Shown here: one piece after another, positions 46,630 to 54,670 of the stretch | Position numbering within the stretch: position 1 is the first letter of the stretch | Layout: each line of letters starts with the position of its first letter | Assembly: GCA_025363655.1 (NCBI GenBank) | Contig: JANYDK010000123.1 | Coordinates: forward strand, 1-64,000 | DNA: 64,000 nt | Source of the DNA: Deltaproteobacteria bacterium | Lineage (GTDB): Bacteria; Myxococcota_A; Polyangia; Polyangiales; JADJMO01 | Direction of reading: 5' to 3' | The notes under the pieces: model-generated | Database searches by the model: none | What the model saw: the letters and a program-made list of their open reading frames with translations, nothing else | Told to the model about the DNA's origin: nothing | Made by a program: the position numbers and the translations under genes

Positions 46630-47895
46630 ATGACACAGCGCACGCGAGCACCGACCTGTCCGTCGTGCGGCGCGATGCTGTTCGTGGGCGGTGGCGAGCG
46701 GGTCGTCCGTTGTGAGGTCTGCGGGAAAGAGACCGAGACGCGTACGGTCGCCGACACCCTCGTCGGAGAAGCTCCGCCTCCTTCGACGCGCACCGTGCGC
46801 CAGCCTCCGCCCTCGTCGCTGGCGATGAGCGCGCGGCCCCCGAGCACGGTGACGACGCCGCAGACGAGGCGCGCGATTTGGGCGCTGACGATCATCCCGC
46901 TCCTGCTCGCCGGCGTCGGCGGCACCATCACGTATTGTGGCAAGCGCGCGACGTCGTCGAGGAATGCGAAGCCGCGCATCGCGGGTCAACTACGCTGGAG
47001 CGACGCCCACGAAGCGCCGATGACCGCGTCGATCGACGACGACGAGGTCGAGGACGTGCTCGGCTTCGTCACCGTCGATCAGCGCGACTATTTGGCTGCT
47101 TTTTCCGGTGAAAAGCTGCAAGAGCTGTGGCGCGCTGGCCCCTTTCCGTTGCCCGATCAAGCGCGCGTGGCGGTGGTCGGTGACGTCGTCGTGCTCGTCG
47201 ACGAGAAGGGCGTCGCGCACCTCCTCGGTCGCGCCGATGGCAAAGAGACGACCACCGTCGGGCTGCCTCACGGTGCGCGCTGGCTCTGCGTGCCGAACGA
47301 CACCCAAGCGTTCATCGAGCTGACGAGCGGCGTCGGAATGACGCTCGACGTGAAGAGCGCCAAGGCTCGTCCGGGACAACGCCCTGCCACCTGTCCTGCC
47401 GCCGTCTGCAACGTCGATCACCCGACGCACGCAGCGTGCACCGAGCAGGGCGGTCGTCCGTGGATCAAGGGCTTCAACGCCGACCGCGGCTACTCCGACG
47501 CCAAGATCGGCGTCGCCGTCGGCACGCGCCCCGGGCCACCGACGATCCCGACCTTGGTCGGCTACGAAGCGACGTCGTTGACGGTGAGCTGGGAGAGCTC
47601 GCTCGCCGACGAGGGCGTCGTCGCGATCGCTGGAAAATACGGTGATTTCGTCGCCGGTCGCTTCGTCACCACCTACGCGGCGAGCGGCGGCAAGAACGAG
47701 ACGGTGCTGCGCGTGTCGTCGACGACGGGGACGACGGGCAAGCGTCAGTGGGACGTGCCGATCGGTCGCGCGACGCCGAACGCACCGCAGGCGCTGACGG
47801 TCACGAGCGCGCGCGTCTACATCGTCAACGAAGGTCTGATGCAAGTGCTCGACGCCAAGACGGGAGAGATCGTCGGCGCGGTCGGCTCCCCATGA
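46630..47895 (+). CDS. Zinc-ribbon membrane protein with propeller-like domain
   Basis: 421 residues from ATG 46630. An N-terminal zinc ribbon (CPSC at 10-13, CEVC at 28-31) is followed by a Pro/Ser/Thr linker, one transmembrane helix (about 82-102), and a large outer domain of beta-strand repeats (VAVVGDVVVLVDEKGVAHLLG, VTSARVYIVNEGLMQVLDAKTGEIVG) with a PQQ-like rhythm. This suggests a membrane-anchored sensor or assembly factor with a cytoplasmic zinc ribbon. Coupled to the next gene by ATGA overlap. No family name assigned. Confidence 0.68.
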   Translation: MTQRTRAPTCPSCGAMLFVGGGERVVRCEVCGKETETRTVADTLVGEAPPPSTRTVRQPPPSSLAMSARPPSTVTTPQTRRAIWALTIIPLLLAGVGGTITYCGKRATSSRNAKPRIAGQLRWSDAHEAPMTASIDDDEVEDVLGFVTVDQRDYLAAFSGEKLQELWRAGPFPLPDQARVAVVGDVVVLVDEKGVAHLLGRADGKETTTVGLPHGARWLCVPNDTQAFIELTSGVGMTLDVKSAKARPGQRPATCPAAVCNVDHPTHAACTEQGGRPWIKGFNADRGYSDAKIGVAVGTRPGPPTIPTLVGYEATSLTVSWESSLADEGVVAIAGKYGDFVAGRFVTTYAASGGKNETVLRVSSTTGTTGKRQWDVPIGRATPNAPQALTVTSARVYIVNEGLMQVLDAKTGEIVGAVGSP

Positions 47896-48920
47896 GCGAG
47901 GCGACGCCAGCCCCGACGAATCCACCGCCGACGAACCCGCCGACGATTCCGCCGACGAAGGCTGAGAAGCGCAAGAAGGCGCTCTTCGCGATCGCGGCTT
48001 TGGCGCTGATTTTCGGGGTGATCGGCGTCGTCGTCTGGCGTGAGCTGGTGCGCCGTAGCTCGCCGATCCTCGAGGTCATCCCGCGCCGCGCGGCCTTCGT
48101 GCTCGTCCTCGATTTGACGCAGCTCCGCCGAGTGCCCGCGACGCGCGAGGCGCTCGATGCGCTGACGACCGCGAAGATCGAAGCGCGCGCCAAGTGTGCG
48201 ACGCCGCTCTTCGCCGGCATCGAGCGCCTCGCCCTGACGACGCCCCAAGGCGACGAGCTCACCAGCGATTTCGCCCTCGTCGGCGCCGGCGCTTGGTTGC
48301 GACGCGACGACGTCATCGCCTGCGCCGAAGGTGTCGTGCGCGAACGCGGCGGCGAGGCACGCACCAGCACCCATGGGAGCTTCGCGCTCGTGCAAGAAGG
48401 CGATGGGAGCAAGGGCGTCCTCGCGGTGCGTGACGGCGGGCCCATCGTCATCGGTCGAGGCGCGTGGCTCCTCGAGGTCCTCGACACCGCCGACCGCACC
48501 CTCCCGTCGATCGCCGGCGATCCGATTCACGATTTGATGCGGGAAAAAAGCACCGATTTCGCGACGCTGAGCTATGCGCAGCCCGAGCCGATCCGCGCGC
48601 TCCTCGCCGCCAAGCTCCCCGAAGGTGCCGGCGCCCTCGCGCGCATCCCGTGGGCCTTCGCCGGCGCGCGGCTCGACGAAGGGGCAAACGCCATCGTCGT
48701 CGAGCTCAGCACCGCATGCTCGGGTGCGACGTGCGAAGACGTTCGTCGACTCGCCACCGGTGCGCGGGCGATGCTCGCCGACGACGCCGTACTGCAAGGC
48801 GCAGGGCTCGCCGACGCGCTCTCGCAAGCGACCATCGACAAGCGCGAAGACCGCGTCGTCCTCGGCTGGACGATCCCGCTCGCCAAGCTGAAGGCGCTCC
48901 TCGGCGCGATTGGTCCCTGA
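47892..48920 (+). CDS. Membrane-anchored protein coupled to zinc-ribbon protein
   Basis: 342 residues. Pro/Thr-rich N-terminus (first 22), a single transmembrane helix (about 30-49), then a soluble domain with alternating strands and helices (AFVLVLDLTQLRRVPATREALDAL, FALVGAGAWLRRDDVIACAEG, ATLSYAQPEPIRALLAAKLP). The start overlaps the upstream stop, so it is made with the zinc-ribbon protein. No motif of known enzymes. Perhaps an extracytoplasmic partner. Stop abuts cutA. Confidence 0.6.
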   Translation: MSEATPAPTNPPPTNPPTIPPTKAEKRKKALFAIAALALIFGVIGVVVWRELVRRSSPILEVIPRRAAFVLVLDLTQLRRVPATREALDALTTAKIEARAKCATPLFAGIERLALTTPQGDELTSDFALVGAGAWLRRDDVIACAEGVVRERGGEARTSTHGSFALVQEGDGSKGVLAVRDGGPIVIGRGAWLLEVLDTADRTLPSIAGDPIHDLMREKSTDFATLSYAQPEPIRALLAAKLPEGAGALARIPWAFAGARLDEGANAIVVELSTACSGATCEDVRRLATGARAMLADDAVLQGAGLADALSQATIDKREDRVVLGWTIPLAKLKALLGAIGP

Positions 48921-49235
48921 TCAGTCGGCCGTCTCGGCCTCGACCCACGCGAGATACGCGGGATTGACGTCTCCGGCGGAGGCCGGGAGCGCCACCACCT
49001 CGGGCACCTCGTAGGGATGGATCTTCCGAATCTCCTCGATGAGCGCCGGCACCTTCTCGTCACGCGTCTTGATCACCAGCGTGCTCTCCGACGTCTTTTC
49101 GATCGCGCCGCGCCAACGGTAAATCGAGGTCACCGCCGGGATCACGTTGACGCACGCCGCCAGCTTTTTCTCGACCAACGCGCGCGCGATGCGCTCGGCG
49201 TCGTCGGGCGGCGTGTTGCAGAGGACGACGCGCAT
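48921..49235 (-). CDS. cutA: CutA1 divalent-cation tolerance protein
   Basis: 104 residues, typical length. Contains [38 protein letters not shown], read in parts, and [12 protein letters not shown], the two family signatures. CutA1 forms trimers with a ferredoxin-like fold related to PII signalling proteins; its precise function is unclear. ATG 49235 lies one base after the stop of the upstream lipoprotein gene, so the two are cotranscribed. Confidence 0.94.
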   Translation of the reverse strand: MRVVLCNTPPDDAERIARALVEKKLAACVNVIPAVTSIYRWRGAIEKTSESTLVIKTRDEKVPALIEEIRKIHPYEVPEVVALPASAGDVNPAYLAWVEAETAD

Positions 49236-49236
49236 C

Positions 49237-49914
49237 TCAGGGTTTCGCCGGCGGCGGCTCGGTGAAATCGGCGAGCGTGCTGCCGTCGAGCGTCTGGATG
49301 CGGAGCTTGAAGCGAATCTTCGTCTCGTCACCGGCGGGCGTGAACGTGAGGCCTTTGACGTTCTCGAGGATGCAGGCGTCGACGCCGTTCTTCGACAGCT
49401 TCTCGTCGGACTTCTCGATGCCCGAGTCGACGAGCCCGCCCTTCTTGTCGAGCTTGAGGAAGCCGACCATCGTCAGCTCTTCGCTCGGGGTCTTGCCGCC
49501 GCCCTTGTACCAACAGAGCGCCATCTGCTTGCGCACCTCCCAGAGCACGCGGTTCACCACGTGCGGCTCACGCGCGTCCTTCGGCTCGACCTTGGGCACC
49601 GGGAAACGCACGATCACGCGCAGCTTCTTCTTCTCGACCGGCGCCGTCGGATCACCCTTCACGCCCGACTCGTACGACACGTCGCTGAAGTACTCGCGCG
49701 ACTTGCTCTTGCTCCCTTCGACCCCCGAGGTCTCTTCCTCGAAGACCTCGGCGCTCGAGTCGCCGATGACCACGCTCGGCTCTTTTTCGCCGGGAACGGC
49801 GCTCTTTCCGGTCGCGGGCGTTGGCGTTCCGCCGCCTCCGCAAGCACCAGCGAGCGTCATGATGAAGGAGACGAGGGAGACCAATCCGAGGGAGGAGAGC
49901 CGCGTGATCGACAT
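49237..49914 (-). CDS. Lipoprotein with AgmX/PglI (TonB-like) C-terminal domain
   Basis: 225 residues. Lipobox LAGAC gives Cys25, followed by a Gly/Thr/Pro and Ser/Glu-rich linker. The C-terminal 110 residues ([20 protein letters not shown], then [21 protein letters not shown] and [18 protein letters not shown]) resemble the TonB-like domain called AgmX/PglI C-terminal in myxobacteria, with its conserved Cys pair. AgmX is linked to gliding motility. Whether this protein takes part in motility or another envelope function cannot be told. Confidence 0.68.
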   Translation of the reverse strand: MSITRLSSLGLVSLVSFIMTLAGACGGGGTPTPATGKSAVPGEKEPSVVIGDSSAEVFEEETSGVEGSKSKSREYFSDVSYESGVKGDPTAPVEKKKLRVIVRFPVPKVEPKDAREPHVVNRVLWEVRKQMALCWYKGGGKTPSEELTMVGFLKLDKKGGLVDSGIEKSDEKLSKNGVDACILENVKGLTFTPAGDETKIRFKLRIQTLDGSTLADFTEPPPAKP

Positions 49915-49982
49915 GCCCGAAAGGTAGCACCAGCCGTTCTCGGCAGGACGTCTGGCGCGGGCCGCGCTAGGCTATTTTCGAT

Positions 49983-51551
49983 ATGTCCGAGCAGCTTCCC
50001 CTCCCGCTGGAGGGGCTCGCCCCGCGTCCCGCGATCTCTGGTCTGCCCAAGAGCCGGCGCATCTACGTCAACCGCAACCTCTCGATGGGCAACATCGACT
50101 GGGTCGGCTTCGACATGGACTACACACTGGCCATCTACGACCAAGGCGAGATGGACCGCCTCTCGATCGACGTCACCGCGGCGCGCCTCGTGAAGCGTGG
50201 ATATCCGGCGTGGGTCACCACCATCCCCTACGACACCAACTTCCCGATTCGCGGCCTGCTCATCGACAAGAAGCACGGCACCGTCGTCAAGATGGACCGC
50301 TACAAGTCGGTGGGGAAGGCCTATCGCGGCTTCCAACAGCTCACCAAAGAGCAGCTGCGCACCCACTATCACCAGGGAAAACCGCGCGCCCCGACCTCGC
50401 GCTACCACTTCATAGACACGTTGTACGCCCTCAGCGAGGCGGCGATTTTCACGGGCGTCATCGACGCCTGCGATCAGCGCCAGATGCAAATCGATCACGC
50501 CAAGCTCTTCACCGACATCCGCGAGTGCATCGACGAGGCGCACCGCGACGGCACCGTGCAAGCGGCGATCACCGGCAACCTCGATCGCTTCATCAAGCGC
50601 GATCCCGAGCTCGGGCAGACGCTCCACAAGCTGCGCTCGGCAGGGAAGAAGCTCTTCGTCCTCACCAACTCGCGAAGGCCCTACACCGAAATCGTCATGA
50701 GCCATCTGCTCGGCAGCTCGTCCGCCGAGTACCCGACCTGGCGTCACTACTTCGACGTGCTGATGGTCGCCGCCGCCAAGCCGGCGTTCTTCCAAGAGCA
50801 CCGCCCGATCATGGAGCGCGTCTACGACGATCGCGACGACAGCCAGATGCGCCCGGCGCAAACGCTCGAACGCGGACGCATCTACGAGGGCGGAAATCTC
50901 CACGATTTCGAGCGAATGCTCGGCACCTCGGGCGACAAGGTGCTCTACGTCGGCGATCACATCTACGGCGACATCCTCCGCAGCAAGAAAGAGTCGGCCT
51001 GGCGCACGGCGATGATCATCCAAGAGATGGACATCGAGGTCGCCGCCCACGAGACGTGCTCGCAAGCGCTCGATCAAGCGAGCGAGCTCGAAGAGCGACG
51101 CGCCCGCCTCGAGGACGAGCTTCGTTACCATCAGGCACGCTTCAAGGACGCCCAACGTCAGCTCGATCAAGCGATGAGCGGCAGCGCGCGCGCACGTGTC
51201 GAAGGGAGCTCCGCGCTCGCGGCCGAACCCCTCCGCGCGGCGAGCAACGGCAACGGTCGCGGCATCGGCGAGATGGAGTCCGAACGTCAGGGCTCGAAAA
51301 AAGCCGTCGAACGCGTCCGCACCATGCTCCGCGGCATCGAGACCGAGACCCGCGAGCTCGAACGCAACGTCGATCAAGCCTTTCACCCGTATTGGGGCTC
51401 GCTATTGAAAGAGGGCGTCGAGACCTCGAGCTTCGGCGATCAAGTCGAAGAGTACGCGTGCCTCTACACCTCCCGGGTGTCGAACTTCTTCCACTACAGT
51501 CCTCTACAGACGTTCCGCTCCCCACGCGATTTGATGCCCCACGAGCTTTGA
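49983..51551 (+). CDS. HAD-IG family 5'-nucleotidase
   Basis: 522 residues. HAD motif I FDMDYT with nucleophile Asp44 and Asp46, motif II LTNSRRPYT and motif IV-like VGDHIYGDI match the cytosolic purine 5'-nucleotidase (NT5C2-like) group. Expected reaction is dephosphorylation of IMP, GMP or similar 5'-nucleotides. Residues about 370-480 are strongly helical, with likely coiled-coil segments (ELEERRARLEDELRYHQAR). Cytoplasmic, no signal. The DUF1993 gene follows by 14 bases. Confidence 0.88.
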   Translation: MSEQLPLPLEGLAPRPAISGLPKSRRIYVNRNLSMGNIDWVGFDMDYTLAIYDQGEMDRLSIDVTAARLVKRGYPAWVTTIPYDTNFPIRGLLIDKKHGTVVKMDRYKSVGKAYRGFQQLTKEQLRTHYHQGKPRAPTSRYHFIDTLYALSEAAIFTGVIDACDQRQMQIDHAKLFTDIRECIDEAHRDGTVQAAITGNLDRFIKRDPELGQTLHKLRSAGKKLFVLTNSRRPYTEIVMSHLLGSSSAEYPTWRHYFDVLMVAAAKPAFFQEHRPIMERVYDDRDDSQMRPAQTLERGRIYEGGNLHDFERMLGTSGDKVLYVGDHIYGDILRSKKESAWRTAMIIQEMDIEVAAHETCSQALDQASELEERRARLEDELRYHQARFKDAQRQLDQAMSGSARARVEGSSALAAEPLRAASNGNGRGIGEMESERQGSKKAVERVRTMLRGIETETRELERNVDQAFHPYWGSLLKEGVETSSFGDQVEEYACLYTSRVSNFFHYSPLQTFRSPRDLMPHEL

Positions 51552-51565
51552 GCTTCCCTGCGGAG

Positions 51566-52072
51566 ATGTATTTCGAAATCTTCCGCCAGATGAACAAGCA
51601 GCTCGGCCAAATCGACAAGTGGCTCGACGCCACCGACGCCTACGCCAAGGCGAAGTCGATCGAGCCGAACCTCTTCCTCGACTTCCGCCTCGCGCCCGAT
51701 CAGTTCCCGTTCGTGCGCCAAGTGCAGATCGTCACCGACACCACCAAGCTCGCTGCCGCGCGCCTCACCGGCAAAGAGGCGCCGACGTTCGCCGACACCG
51801 AGAAGACGATCGACGAGCTGCGCGCCCGCGTGAAGGCGACGCGCACGTTCCTCGATGGCCTCGTCGCCGCCGACTTCGACGCCGCCGCGACCCGCGTCAT
51901 CACGCAGCCGCGCTGGGAGGGAAAGGTGATGTCGGGCGCGAACTACTTCCTCGAGCACGCGCTGCCGAACTTCTATTTCCACCTCAACGCGGTCTACGCC
52001 CTGCTCCGCCACAACGGCGTGAACCTCGGCAAGCGCGACTACCTCGGCGCACTGACGCAGACGACGCCCTGA
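51566..52072 (+). CDS. DUF1993 family protein
   Basis: 168 residues from ATG 51566, with GGAG directly before it (too close to be ideal). A TTG at 51548 that overlaps the upstream stop would add six residues and is a reasonable alternative. The DUF1993 block DFRLAPDQFPFVRQVQIVTDTTKLAAARLTGKEAP, read in parts, and the PNFYFHLNAVYALLRHNGVNLGKRDYLG ending identify the family, which has a DinB-like four-helix fold. No function is established for it. Confidence 0.86.
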   Translation: MYFEIFRQMNKQLGQIDKWLDATDAYAKAKSIEPNLFLDFRLAPDQFPFVRQVQIVTDTTKLAAARLTGKEAPTFADTEKTIDELRARVKATRTFLDGLVAADFDAAATRVITQPRWEGKVMSGANYFLEHALPNFYFHLNAVYALLRHNGVNLGKRDYLGALTQTTP

Positions 52073-52073
52073 C

Positions 52074-52760
52074 TCACGAATAGCCGCACTCGACGCTGCA
52101 CTGCACCTCGAGGCAGCGCTCGAGTCGGTAGAGGGGATAGGTGCCGCCGGGATACGCGGACGCACACGCGTTCATGCACGTCTCGTCGGCACATCCACTC
52201 TCGCACTGTCGCAGGAGCCCGCAGCTCGAGGTCGCGGCGCACGCGGCGCCGTCGGCGCAGCACTTGGAGCGGAAGCACGTGTCGCAGCTCGGGCTCGCGT
52301 ACGCGTTGCCACCGCACGTAGCCGAGGGCGGCGGGGGGATGACCCCGACGGCGCACCACGGTCGCGCGTAAGCCGTGCGTTGGCAGGCGGTCGTCGGCGC
52401 GACGCAACGTCCCTCGACGCACGAGCTCGCGAGCCAACTCTTCGCGTTCGTGCCGCATGGGCAGCAGCTCGGCGCGCAGTCGGTCGCGGTGGCGCACGCC
52501 TCACCGATGCCGTGCATCGCACCGTAGAGCGTCGAGCGCGCGGGACAGGTGCCGTTGTACTGATCGTAGCCGTCGCTGTTCGTCATCGGCGAGGGCGAGG
52601 GTGATGATGTCGGGCTCCCGACGGGTACACCCCCTTCGACCTGCTGTGGCTTGTGATGAAGATCGAGCGTGCAGCCCGCGGCTCCGAGCACCAGGGTCGC
52701 TGCAAGGGCCGATGCAAGGGCCGACGCGAACGCGAAGGCGACGACGCGGCTGCCTTCCAT
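52074..52760 (-). CDS. Cys-rich lipoprotein
   Basis: 228 residues from ATG 52760; the open frame begins at 52838, but only this ATG gives the signal peptide (Ala/Leu-rich, lipobox GAAGC, Cys30). After a Ser/Pro linker the chain holds about twenty cysteines with CC and CxxC pairs (SCCPCGT, CDTCFRSKCC, CMNACAS), so it must be strongly disulfide-bonded and outside the cytoplasm. Another of the surface Cys-rich proteins typical of this window, but unrelated in detail to those at 7-10 kb. Function unknown. Confidence 0.7.
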   Translation of the reverse strand: MEGSRVVAFAFASALASALAATLVLGAAGCTLDLHHKPQQVEGGVPVGSPTSSPSPSPMTNSDGYDQYNGTCPARSTLYGAMHGIGEACATATDCAPSCCPCGTNAKSWLASSCVEGRCVAPTTACQRTAYARPWCAVGVIPPPPSATCGGNAYASPSCDTCFRSKCCADGAACAATSSCGLLRQCESGCADETCMNACASAYPGGTYPLYRLERCLEVQCSVECGYS

Positions 52761-52906
52761 GCGCCTGCAACCGAGCGCATCCGCCGATGATTCCCAACCT
52801 GTGAAGGAGCACGCTCGCGTGTCGTCGGCGCGCGACATGGCAACCGAGTCATGCGCCGAAATTCACCGATTTTCCTGCTGGTCCATCGCTTGCTGAAGGG
52901 CCAGGC

Positions 52907-53533
52907 ATGCGCAGATGTCTCGCCCTCGCCTCGACCGTTCTCGTCCTGGGCATCGGCACGCTCGCACATGCCGACGAGCTCGAGCCGCACTGGCAGGTGG
53001 AAGCCAACCTCCCGCTCCTGACGCCGCCGCCACCGCCGACCGACGCGTCGACGATGACCCCGCCACGCGAGACGACGACCTTCTACGGCTGGGAGAACAT
53101 CGCCATCAGCTACGCCGGTGCAGGCATCTTCTGGGGTGGCATCGCTGCCGATTCGAAATCGGTTCCCTGGGCGGGTCTCGGCGTCTACGCCCTCGGCTCA
53201 CCGCTCGTGCACCTTGCCCACGGGCAACCGCTGCGCGCCGCCGGAAGTCTCGCCATCAACGCCTTCGTGCCGCTCCTCGCCGGCGCCATCGGCAACGCAC
53301 TGATGCCGCCGGTCTCCGCGCAAGCCACGCCGGGCAGCAGCGACGTCGTCCCCGCCGGCCTCCTGCTCGGCATGTTCATCGGCTCACTCGCCGCACCGCT
53401 CATCGATGGGCTGACGCTCGGTTGGGAATCGCACCCCAGCTCACCGCTGGCGTCGATGACGCCGACGGTGTCGATCGCGAGAAAGGAAGATCCACTGTCG
53501 ATGAATTCGATCGGGGTCGCGGGGATATTCTGA
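52907..53533 (+). CDS. Membrane protein with signal peptide, unknown
   Basis: 208 residues. Signal peptide ending at LAHADE (about residue 23), a Pro/Thr-rich segment, then at least three hydrophobic Gly/Ala-rich segments (ISYAGAGIFWGGIAA, AGSLAINAFVPLLAGAIGNAL, GLLLGMFIGSLAAPLIDGL). Likely an inner membrane protein with its N-terminus in the periplasm. No family recognised. A second reading frame (52915-53571) overlaps it fully and is judged a shadow. Confidence 0.62.
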   Translation: MRRCLALASTVLVLGIGTLAHADELEPHWQVEANLPLLTPPPPPTDASTMTPPRETTTFYGWENIAISYAGAGIFWGGIAADSKSVPWAGLGVYALGSPLVHLAHGQPLRAAGSLAINAFVPLLAGAIGNALMPPVSAQATPGSSDVVPAGLLLGMFIGSLAAPLIDGLTLGWESHPSSPLASMTPTVSIARKEDPLSMNSIGVAGIF

Positions 53534-53602
53534 GCGTGGGCGCGGACGTCGGTGGGCTCACGCTGGAATGACCCGACGCCCTCCGCGCGTTCCCTCGCCC
53601 TC

Positions 53603-54637
53603 ATGCGTCACCACTCCTTCCTCCCACTGCTCGTCTTCGCCTGTTCGTGCGCCAGCGAGGTCGCGAAGCCGAAGGCGACGAACGCGCAGGCGCCCGTCGT
53701 CGCCGAAGATTCTCGCGTGACCGCGCTGCAAGCAACGTTGCGTACGCTCTCCGAAGGCCACGGCGGCATCGTCGCGATCAGCGTGACGCACGTCGCGAGC
53801 GGCGGACACGCGTCGGTGAATGGGGACGTGCGGATGCCGATGATGAGCGTCTTCAAGTTGCCGCTGACGATCGCGACGCTCGCGGCCATCGACGATGGCG
53901 CGCACGAGCTCGACGAGGTGGTGCCGCTTCGCGAAACGGAGATTCGCTCGCACGTCAGTCCGATCGCGGATGACTGGAAAAATGGGGTGAAATCGCCGAC
54001 GTTGGAGACGCTCCTGCGACGCGTGATTCAAGACAGCGACAACACCGCGGGCGACAAGTTGGTGACCTTCGACGGCGGCGGCCTCGCGATCACGACGCGG
54101 CTGCGCAAGCTGGGCATCGCCGGCGTCGACATCGCCGAAGAGGAGATCGACATCTTCGCGCGGATGATCTGCGCCGGGACGCCGAGGCCAACCGAGGGAT
54201 GGTCGGAGCAGGGGCTTCACGACTGCCCGAAGGCGACCGAAGACGCGAAGATCGCCGCCGCCAAGGTCGAGATGAAGACGCCACCCAACGGCGCGACCGC
54301 CGACGCGATGAACGCGCTGCTGGTGAAGCTCGATCGCGGCGAGGTGCTCTCGAAGACCTCGAACGCGTGGCTGATGAGCACGCTCGAGGGCACGCGCACG
54401 GGGCCGAAGCGGCTCAAGGGCCTGCTCCCCGAAGGCACACGCGTGGCGCATAAAACAGGCACCGGCGAAGATCTCGGCGGCTTCAACATGGCGACCAACG
54501 ACGTCGGCATCGTGTGGCTCCCCGACGGCACACACGTCTCGATCGCGGTGCTCACCTCGGGCTGCACCGGAGACCTCGCCGAAAGAGAGGGCACGATCGC
54601 CAAGGCTGCGAAGGCTGCGTACGACGCGTTTCGGTAG
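53603..54637 (+). CDS. Class A beta-lactamase-like lipoprotein
   Basis: 344 residues from ATG 53603; signal with a Cys at FACSC, so probably lipid-anchored. Serine beta-lactamase motifs: SVFK (Ser82, Lys85), SDN (145-147) and KTG (284-286). The omega-loop Glu is probably in EEEID (179-183), with Asp where class A enzymes have Asn170. A roughly 45-residue insertion with two Cys (MICAG, LHDC) follows it before the TPP block. It may hydrolyse beta-lactams or be a related transpeptidase-like esterase. Activity cannot be judged from sequence. Confidence 0.75.
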   Translation: MRHHSFLPLLVFACSCASEVAKPKATNAQAPVVAEDSRVTALQATLRTLSEGHGGIVAISVTHVASGGHASVNGDVRMPMMSVFKLPLTIATLAAIDDGAHELDEVVPLRETEIRSHVSPIADDWKNGVKSPTLETLLRRVIQDSDNTAGDKLVTFDGGGLAITTRLRKLGIAGVDIAEEEIDIFARMICAGTPRPTEGWSEQGLHDCPKATEDAKIAAAKVEMKTPPNGATADAMNALLVKLDRGEVLSKTSNAWLMSTLEGTRTGPKRLKGLLPEGTRVAHKTGTGEDLGGFNMATNDVGIVWLPDGTHVSIAVLTSGCTGDLAEREGTIAKAAKAAYDAFR

Positions 54638-54670
54638 AGTCCGAGAGAACGCGGAGCACGCACGGGTGCG

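Noticed and set aside
52915-53571. Overlapping ORF of 218 residues beside the membrane protein gene.
   Set aside because: It is Arg/His-rich with no signal or hydrophobic structure, while the other frame has a clean signal peptide and membrane segments.
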